The notes beneath the pieces were generated by a model. The model did no database searches. It saw only the letters and a list, made by a program, of their open reading frames with translations, and was not told where the DNA came from. Of a stretch of 64,000 nucleotides of DNA, positions 58,665 through 64,000 are shown in pieces. Source of the DNA: GBS-DC sp964451985 (GTDB lineage Bacteria > Armatimonadota > Fimbriimonadia > Fimbriimonadales > GBS-DC); assembly GCA_964451985.1 (NCBI GenBank), contig CAYVKB010000002.1, forward strand, positions 1-64,000. Reading direction: 5' to 3'. Position numbers and translations under genes: made by a program. The first letter of the stretch is position 1, and each line of letters begins with the position of its first letter.

Positions 58665-61184
58665 TCAGCAGCCGGTACCAAAGTTAAACAATACCACCAA
58701 CAAGTCTGCATCGTCGACCACGCCATCGCGGTTCACATCGGCTTGAGGATTGTTTGAGCCGAAGGCGAACAGCACCAGCAGCAAGTCAGCATCGTCGATT
58801 ACACCATCCTGATTCAGGTCGCCCGCGTTCATTGTGAAGTTCAGGGTGGTAATGTTGTTGAGCATGGTGTTGGTCTGAGTGCAGAGCCATACGCCACTGG
58901 GGGTGGTAAGACGCACATTGGCTGCGCCTGAAAGTTGCGTATCGAAGGCGAAGCTGCCGTTCGCACCAAGCGTTGTATTTATCGTCTCCTGCTGACTGCC
59001 TGCTTGCAGCACGAAGCGCACAGCCGTTCCTTGCGGGTTGGAGACGCCCTGGAGCGTGACCTGCCCCTGCACACGCACGGGCTGCACAGTGAGCGTGTTC
59101 GTGGAGAACGAGGCGGCGTAGGTACTGTCGCCTTCGAACTCGGCGCGTACAGTCTGGTTGCCCAGCGGCATGTTTAGAGGGAGGGTGTAGTTCAGCGTCG
59201 CGACACCTGACATGTTGGTAACGGCATTACCCACAACGGCGTCGTTCACCTTAAAGGTTATCGTGCGTCCGCTAAGTGGGGCGTTGTCTAAGCTCTGGCG
59301 TAGGGTGGCTTGGAGCGCAACGGTCTGCCCCCGCCTGCCGCTGACTGCTGGTACGCTAACTGAAGTTGCGAGGCGCACCTGCATCACCCCCGCGAATATG
59401 CGGTCGTCTACCTGAAAGTCGCCCGTGTTGATCGTATTGCTGTTATTGCGGTCGAACCAGAGTGCGGTCAGCACATCGTAGGTTCCTGCAGCGGCGTCAT
59501 TCGGAATAAGGAAGAAGCGCGAGCGACTGTTCGTTCCCTCCACAAGGCTCACTTTCAAGTCGCGCGATGGGTCGGAAATCCAGTTGCCCGTACCAAGCCG
59601 AATGGACGCGCCCAAAATCACCTGAAAGTCGTGCGTGGCGTTGATAGTGAAGCCTAGCGTCGCTTGCATGCCTGTGCGTACAGGGTTGGGGCTGACCGAA
59701 AGGTTCTGAATTGTGGCGACGCCACCTTGCACCAGCTGATAGCCCCCCGGCGCGTAGTAGTGGCTCAGAATCTGTTGCCAGTTTTTGGTGCCGTAGCCGT
59801 GCAAAGGCGCGCTGCTGGTACAAGCCTGACTACTGGAAAGTCGCCTGCCCGTCGCCCAGCGCGCAGAGCCCCACTGACATAGTCCACGCCCATGCCCGTT
59901 TAGTGCAAAACCTGTGCAGACGGGGTCAGAAATGCAGGGCCAACTGCTACCCGTGCCTGAAAAGCCATCGCCACAGCCCGCGTTGTTGTTCTCCGCTGAG
60001 TATTCCGAACGCGCGAGGTTGCCTGAGCTGGTGAGTAGCACATAGCGCGTGGTGGCGTCCACCGCCGCGTTCCCGTTGCTGCTCTGGTTGCCCGTGAACA
60101 CTTGACACGAGGTGGAGTCGCAGATGTCGTAGCTACTGTTGATGGGCGTGTATACAAAAGACACGCCATAGCTGCGCACAGCGACTGCACCCGCCCTGAG
60201 CGACTCCATGCCCGCGGGCGGGTTCTCGCTACCGAAGCGCACGTTGCCCCAGCAGGCGTACCACTCGCTGGTTATTACGCCCTTGCAGTAGGTATCGATT
60301 GTATACACTTCCACGCCGCCGGGGCAGTTGGTACGCGAAGTGCAGTTGCGACCCACCTTAATGTACTTGGGCAGCACAATCGGTGCAGGCGCAGCGGGGA
60401 AGAAGTCGCCTTCGTCCGAGTGAGTTTGCCTCGTAGTGTCAGGCGGCGCGACTTCAATTTGTTTTTCGCAATCCGTGCAGGGTAGTGCAGGTTCCTCTTC
60501 GCGGTGGCGGGGCGAGCGCATATCGCGCGTCTCAACACCTGTCCCTGCTTGCATCGTAAGCCGATAAATCCAGTCGCCCTCGCTCCACAGGCGCACCTTC
60601 TCCAGCAGCAGGGTGCGGTAGCCAGGCAACTCCAGCGCGAGCGTCGCGTAGGGCTGCAGCTTGTCCTGCAAGTCGCGAATCGGGAACTGTAGGTAAAACA
60701 GCCCGCGCGAGTCGGTATACGCTTCACCTGCGTGGTTCAGCGGGCGCACGCGCACCTTCTCCAGGGGCTGCCCTGTCTGCTCGTCCATAACAAAACCCAC
60801 CACAATCATCTGGTTCAGCTTGCGCTGCGCCCACAGATACCGCCAGTCGGTCTCCTGCGGCGGCTCAAGCGGATCCAGGTAAAACCGATGTGGCGGCGTG
60901 TTGGGATCGACTCTCAGAGTGATTGCCATAGGTTGGTAGCCATCTACCGAGGCGTGCAACACATAGTCGCCCTCAGGCAGTTGCGCGGCGAGCTGTCCAT
61001 CCGGTAGAGAACGGAAAGCGTAGGATTGTCCAGTGTTTTGCTCAGTCAATGAGACTTCTGCGCTTAGCGCGCGCCCCGAAACCGAGTCGTGGAACCGCAA
61101 ATCCAGCCACTGCTGCGCTGATACGCTCTGTACTGCCAGCAACAGTAAACCCAACCATGCCCAGCCTTCCGTCCAAAGTCGCAT
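58665..61184 (-). CDS. Secreted SpoIID-domain protein with Ig-like and dockerin-like modules
   Basis: About 839 residues: signal peptide, two carboxypeptidase-regulatory-like domains (about 25-105 and 115-200), then a SpoIID/LytB domain (about 275-500: MESLRAGAVAVRSYG, the highly conserved GHGRGLCQWGSARWATGR, and SHYYAPGGYQ). Bacterial Ig-like and CARDB-like stretches follow (about 510-700), and the C-terminus holds two dockerin-type EF loops, DLNQDGVIDDADLLLVLF and DVNRDGVVDDADLLVVLF. SpoIID cleaves peptidoglycan glycans in sporulators, so here the role is likely wall remodelling. ATG 61184 is chosen over a longer ATG because TATAAT and GGAGGT abut it. Confidence 0.82.
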   Translation of the reverse strand: MRLWTEGWAWLGLLLLAVQSVSAQQWLDLRFHDSVSGRALSAEVSLTEQNTGQSYAFRSLPDGQLAAQLPEGDYVLHASVDGYQPMAITLRVDPNTPPHRFYLDPLEPPQETDWRYLWAQRKLNQMIVVGFVMDEQTGQPLEKVRVRPLNHAGEAYTDSRGLFYLQFPIRDLQDKLQPYATLALELPGYRTLLLEKVRLWSEGDWIYRLTMQAGTGVETRDMRSPRHREEEPALPCTDCEKQIEVAPPDTTRQTHSDEGDFFPAAPAPIVLPKYIKVGRNCTSRTNCPGGVEVYTIDTYCKGVITSEWYACWGNVRFGSENPPAGMESLRAGAVAVRSYGVSFVYTPINSSYDICDSTSCQVFTGNQSSNGNAAVDATTRYVLLTSSGNLARSEYSAENNNAGCGDGFSGTGSSWPCISDPVCTGFALNGHGRGLCQWGSARWATGRRLSSSQACTSSAPLHGYGTKNWQQILSHYYAPGGYQLVQGGVATIQNLSVSPNPVRTGMQATLGFTINATHDFQVILGASIRLGTGNWISDPSRDLKVSLVEGTNSRSRFFLIPNDAAAGTYDVLTALWFDRNNSNTINTGDFQVDDRIFAGVMQVRLATSVSVPAVSGRRGQTVALQATLRQSLDNAPLSGRTITFKVNDAVVGNAVTNMSGVATLNYTLPLNMPLGNQTVRAEFEGDSTYAASFSTNTLTVQPVRVQGQVTLQGVSNPQGTAVRFVLQAGSQQETINTTLGANGSFAFDTQLSGAANVRLTTPSGVWLCTQTNTMLNNITTLNFTMNAGDLNQDGVIDDADLLLVLFAFGSNNPQADVNRDGVVDDADLLVVLFNFGTGC

Positions 61185-61190
61185 ACCTCC

Positions 61191-61196
61191 ATTATA
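61191..61196 (-). promoter_or_regulatory. -10 box of the SpoIID-protein gene
   Basis: Minus strand GGCTATAATGGAGGT then ATG; the box ends 6 bases before the start and those six bases are a perfect GGAGGT, an odd mix of leaderless spacing and Shine-Dalgarno. Confidence 0.5.
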
Positions 61197-61247
61197 GCCT
61201 ATTTCAGGGAGTGTCAAGGTGTACTTAAGGCAGGGGATAGTACGGTA

Positions 61248-62153
61248 TCATTCTGAGCAAAGCGTTAACACAATCTGTCGCGCTTCAATCTGTTGGAGCT
61301 TCAAAGCCGATTGCAACGCTCGTGCCGCGTCGTCCGCCGATAGCACGCCAACCAGCTCGGTCTCGACGACCTCCGCGCCCAACGCATGCGCCCTGTGTTT
61401 CACGGCTTCCGTGACGCGAAATAGGTCGGTTTGCTGGGTTCGTGTGATATTCAGTGACACTTGGGCGACGCCGCGGGTGGGCAGCCACAGCCCCAGCGCA
61501 CGCACGCCCTGAAGCACAGGGTTCTGCTCACGCTCCTGACGAATCCAGCGCACGATTTGCTGGGCGAGGGCGACGTCAGGCGGATGGATATTCAGATTGA
61601 ACGCAATCAGCGGGTCGCGCACGCCCATAATCGTTGCACCAGCAGTGGGGTGAAGCCGTTTGGGACCGAAGTCAGGCTCGCGTTCACCCGTGAGCCGCTT
61701 GCCGAGCCAGCCTTCGAAACCGCCCTTGCGCAGAGTGGGCAAATCGCGGATGCGTCCCGCGCTGGCGGAATGCTCGTACAGATACACCGGCACCCGCAGT
61801 CGCCGCGCGAAACTTTTCGCCACGCGATACGAGAACGCCACTGCCTGCTCGCGCGTCAGCCCTGACAGCGGCACGAACGGAACCACATCCACTGCCCCGA
61901 TGCGCGGATGCGCCCCCTGATGGCACGTGAGATCGATTCGCTCGATGGCTACCCCGGCTGCTCGCAACACCGCCCGCTGCACCTGCCGAGGTGTCCCTGA
62001 AAACCCCAGCACCATCCGATGGTGGTCGTAGTCCCACGAGAGGTGGTGCATTTGCACGCCTGCGCTTGCCGCCGCGTCCGCAATTGCGTGAATCGTCGCC
62101 TCGTCGCGCCCCTCCGAGAAGTTGGGGATACATAACACTCGCGCTCTGTCCAT
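61248..62153 (-). CDS. ftcD: Glutamate formimidoyltransferase
   Basis: Moves the formimino group of formiminoglutamate to tetrahydrofolate in histidine breakdown. 301 residues cover only the transferase domain, without the cyclodeaminase domain found in some species. Motifs: CIPNFSEGRD at the start, HRMVLGFSGTPRQV, HQGAHPRIGAVDVVPFVPL, and the C-terminal half with LWLPTRGVAQVSLNIT. Overlaps no neighbour; start has TATAAT 8 bases upstream. Confidence 0.88.
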   Translation of the reverse strand: MDRARVLCIPNFSEGRDEATIHAIADAAASAGVQMHHLSWDYDHHRMVLGFSGTPRQVQRAVLRAAGVAIERIDLTCHQGAHPRIGAVDVVPFVPLSGLTREQAVAFSYRVAKSFARRLRVPVYLYEHSASAGRIRDLPTLRKGGFEGWLGKRLTGEREPDFGPKRLHPTAGATIMGVRDPLIAFNLNIHPPDVALAQQIVRWIRQEREQNPVLQGVRALGLWLPTRGVAQVSLNITRTQQTDLFRVTEAVKHRAHALGAEVVETELVGVLSADDAARALQSALKLQQIEARQIVLTLCSE

Positions 62154-62161
62154 ATCCCCGA

Positions 62162-62167
62162 ATTATA
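62162..62167 (-). promoter_or_regulatory. -10 box before ftcD (leaderless type)
   Basis: Minus strand CAGTATAATTCGGGGAT then ATG; spacing 8. Shares the 41-base gap with the divergent box at 62182. Confidence 0.55.
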
Positions 62168-62181
62168 CTGAGCACAGCAGG

Positions 62182-62187
62182 TATACT
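62182..62187 (+). promoter_or_regulatory. -10 box before the beta-CASP nuclease (leaderless type)
   Basis: CAGGTATACTCGCCCGC then ATG; TATACT ends 7 bases before the start. Confidence 0.55.
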
Positions 62188-62194
62188 CGCCCGC

Positions 62195-63580
62195 ATGAGC
62201 ATCACGCTCACATTTTTGGGAGCAGCAGGTGTCGTCACGGGCAGCAAGTACCTACTCACTATCGAAGATAAACATTATCTGGTCGATTGCGGGCTGTTTC
62301 AAGGCGCGCGCGAATGGAAAGCCCTCAACTGGGAAACGCTCCCGATTCAACCAAGTGACATTCGCGCAGTGTTGTTGACCCACGCGCATATCGATCATTC
62401 GGGCTACCTGCCGCGCTTAACGGCTCAGGGATTTCGCGGTGCGGTCTACGCGACGCCCGCCACCTGCGCCCTGCTGGAGATTATGCTGCTGGATTCGGCG
62501 AAGCTGCAAGAGCAAGACGCCGAGTACGCCAATCGCGAGGGCTACAGTCGCCACCAGCCCGCTCTGCCGCTCTACGCCACCGAAGACGCCGAAGCCAGTT
62601 TAGAACACCTGCGCGCCACGCCGTTCCACACAATGCTGACCCTCGACTCGTTGCAGGTGTTCTTCTATCCGATGGGGCATATCTTAGGCTCCGCCGCGAT
62701 TGAAATCCAGCTGCCCAACAACCGACGCTTGCTCTTTTCTGGCGACATCGGACGCTACGAAGACCCGATTATGCGCCCGCCGACGGAGTTTCCCGGTGGC
62801 GCAGACTATATCGTGATGGAGTCCACCTACGGCGACCGCCTCCACAAACCAGACACTGTGGAGACCCTGTTGATTGAGGCGATTGAGCATATCCACAGCA
62901 CGCAGGGGGTTCTGTTAGTACCTGCGTTTGCGGTGGGGCGAGCGCAGTTGCTGTTGTATCATATCCGTCGGTTGCAGGAAGCGGGTCGCATTCCGCCGAT
63001 GCGCGTCTATGTAGATAGTCCGATGGCGCAAAACGCCACGCGCCTCTACTGCCATTTCAGCGACGACTTGAATCTGGAGACCAGCCCCGGCGGCGAGTGC
63101 GAGGGGCAACTACCGCTGTATTGCTATCACACACAGTTTGTGCAAACCGTTTCGCAATCGAAGTCCCTGAACGTGCAGTCGGGTCCGATGCTGATTATCT
63201 CCGCCAGCGGGATGTGTACGGGGGGGCGGATTCTGCATCATCTGAAGGCGCGCCTGCCCGACCCACGCAACGCAGTGCTGTTCGTGGGTTATCAGGCAGA
63301 GGGGACGCGTGGGCGCATGCTGCTGGACGGCGCATCCGAAATCACCATTCATGGCGAACCTGTACAGGTACGGGCGCGTATTTTTCAAACCTCCGCGCTG
63401 TCAGCGCACGCGGACCGGGCGGAACTACTCCGCTGGGTGAACGCGATACAGGTTGTACCGCAGCAGTTGCTGCTCACACACGGCGAGCCGCACGCACGCG
63501 AGACTCTCCGCACGCTGGTTGTAGACCAGCGTGGCTGGAATGTGCACTTGCCCCAGCATGGCGAGACAATTTCGTTATAG
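62195..63580 (+). CDS. Metallo-beta-lactamase/beta-CASP RNase (CPSF73-like)
   Basis: 461 residues. The metal site is THAHIDHSGYLPRL near residue 70, with LFSGDIGRYEDPI and the C-terminal SALSAHADRAELLRW; the beta-CASP motif reads SASGMCTGGRILHHL, and ESTYGDRLH is also present. These proteins act on RNA (endo/5'-exonuclease). It lacks the KH-domains of archaeal aCPSF1. Probably takes part in mRNA processing or decay. ATG chosen for the 7-base spacing and family N-terminus. Confidence 0.9.
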   Translation: MSITLTFLGAAGVVTGSKYLLTIEDKHYLVDCGLFQGAREWKALNWETLPIQPSDIRAVLLTHAHIDHSGYLPRLTAQGFRGAVYATPATCALLEIMLLDSAKLQEQDAEYANREGYSRHQPALPLYATEDAEASLEHLRATPFHTMLTLDSLQVFFYPMGHILGSAAIEIQLPNNRRLLFSGDIGRYEDPIMRPPTEFPGGADYIVMESTYGDRLHKPDTVETLLIEAIEHIHSTQGVLLVPAFAVGRAQLLLYHIRRLQEAGRIPPMRVYVDSPMAQNATRLYCHFSDDLNLETSPGGECEGQLPLYCYHTQFVQTVSQSKSLNVQSGPMLIISASGMCTGGRILHHLKARLPDPRNAVLFVGYQAEGTRGRMLLDGASEITIHGEPVQVRARIFQTSALSAHADRAELLRWVNAIQVVPQQLLLTHGEPHARETLRTLVVDQRGWNVHLPQHGETISL

Positions 63581-63593
63581 CGTAGAACTGGTG

Positions 63594-63599
63594 TATAAT
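63594..63599 (+). promoter_or_regulatory. -10 box for the PPC protein
   Basis: TGGTGTATAATAAAGG, followed by an inverted repeat (GGCAG/CTGCC at 63603-63618) and AAAGGAGG before the ATG at 63637. Confidence 0.55.
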
Positions 63600-63636
63600 A
63601 AAGGCAGGCAAATCTGCCGAAAGGAGGCTTACGACG

Positions 63637-64000
63637 ATGCGCAAACGCATGCTATGGTCAATTGTGACGACGAGCGCGTTGCTGACGCTGGCAAACGCTC
63701 AGATGAACCATCAGGAACAGGGCGACGCAGGCGACCTGCCCGAAACCGCCCAGGCGACTGGAACCGATACGAGTACGCAATTAGCAGCAATTCGCGGCAC
63801 GCTGGGCGCAAGCGATGTGGATATGTATGTGATTTACATCGCTGATCCTGCAAACTTTGTTGCGACAACTGTGAACAACAATACTAACTTCGACACGCAG
63901 CTCTGGCTGTTCGACTCCGAGGGCAAGGGTGTGGCGTTCAACGACGATGTTGGGGGCGATACGCCAGGACGCTCGAGAATTGACAACTCTTCGGAGCTAT
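63637..64000 (+). CDS. Secreted PPC-domain protein (truncated by window end)
   Basis: The 121 visible codons start with a signal peptide (MRKRMLWSIVTTSALLTLA) and a PPC-like domain (SDVDMYVIYIADPANFVATT, DTQLWLFDSEGKGVAFNDDV), like the protein at 15450-16787. The frame is open at the right edge. Strong AAAGGAGG ribosome site. Probably another surface/periplasmic protein of the same class. Confidence 0.7.
   Translation, partial: MRKRMLWSIVTTSALLTLANAQMNHQEQGDAGDLPETAQATGTDTSTQLAAIRGTLGASDVDMYVIYIADPANFVATTVNNNTNFDTQLWLFDSEGKGVAFNDDVGGDTPGRSRIDNSSEL

Noticed and set aside
63603..63618. 5' stem-loop in the PPC gene leader
   Set aside because: The GGCAG/CTGCC repeat starts three bases after the -10 box, so most of the left arm would lie before the transcript start.
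1..64000. tRNA, rRNA or CRISPR arrays
   Set aside because: No TPsiC-arm/anticodon arrangement, rRNA stretch or regularly spaced repeat was seen on either strand.

Overview
The window looks like a piece of a draft or metagenome-derived genome (a 100-base run of N sits at 11955-12054) from a diderm, non-model bacterium, most likely an Armatimonadota lineage from a warm habitat. The clues are prepilin-like proteins of the FTLIELLVVIAIIAILA / LFPVFAQAREKARQT type, paired dockerin-like EF-hand tails (DADLLxVLFxFG), an LptD-like outer-membrane barrel, a PEP-CTERM protein, a phosphorylated-polymer pyruvyl transferase (CsaB), and high G+C with very tight gene packing. The taxonomic call is inference; no rRNA or tRNA gene is present.

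Layout. 1-9.2 kb: a membrane-anchored TPR protein, a leftward run (GGDEF protein, TPR protein, folP, pyrC) and a rightward run (zinc-ribbon protein, O-methyltransferase, cobalamin adenosyltransferase, ygfZ). 9.2-16.8 kb: a secreted HEFHH metallopeptidase-like protein, the sequence gap, an LptD-like barrel, mtlD and a PPC/dockerin secreted protein. 16.8-23 kb: dnaG-rpoD-DUF2227-radC, a Gly-rich exported protein, a 46-codon membrane peptide and a degenerate YchF-like protein. 23-24.05 kb: a decayed, AT-rich island with an ECF-sigma remnant. 24-33.4 kb: TPR protein, T7-lysozyme-like amidase, alaS, a DUF4058 relic, then the lspA-lgt and glmU-prs blocks. 33.4-41.6 kb: a large polytopic membrane protein, a conserved hypothetical, a prepilin-like protein, murA-mreB, aspartate kinase, and atpZ/atpI-like genes without the rest of the ATP synthase operon. 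41.6-45.5 kb: a DUF5658 protein, a restriction-modification pair bracketed by an 18-bp direct repeat, and a Taq-type carboxypeptidase. 45.5-51 kb: a structured intergenic element, a DUF4058 fragment, anmK, a PEP-CTERM protein with a hairpin-rich leader, an FGGY kinase and csaB. 51-64 kb: apgM, a site-2 protease, dsbD, two prepilin-like genes, an outer-membrane barrel, a YeeE/YedE pair, a SpoIID/dockerin protein, glutamate formimidoyltransferase, a beta-CASP nuclease, and a PPC protein cut by the window end.

Themes. Much of the window is housekeeping (replication/transcription, nucleotide and folate synthesis, peptidoglycan and lipoprotein synthesis, cell shape). The accessory signal is in a mobile R-M cassette that appears to have duplicated its target, in decayed fragments, and in a secretome with shared modules. 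Regulation has a clear pattern: many genes carry a TANNNT box 6-10 bases before the start codon and no Shine-Dalgarno, which suggests leaderless mRNAs, whereas several exported-protein genes use an extended -10 (TGnTATAAT) followed by a structured leader and/or a good ribosome site.
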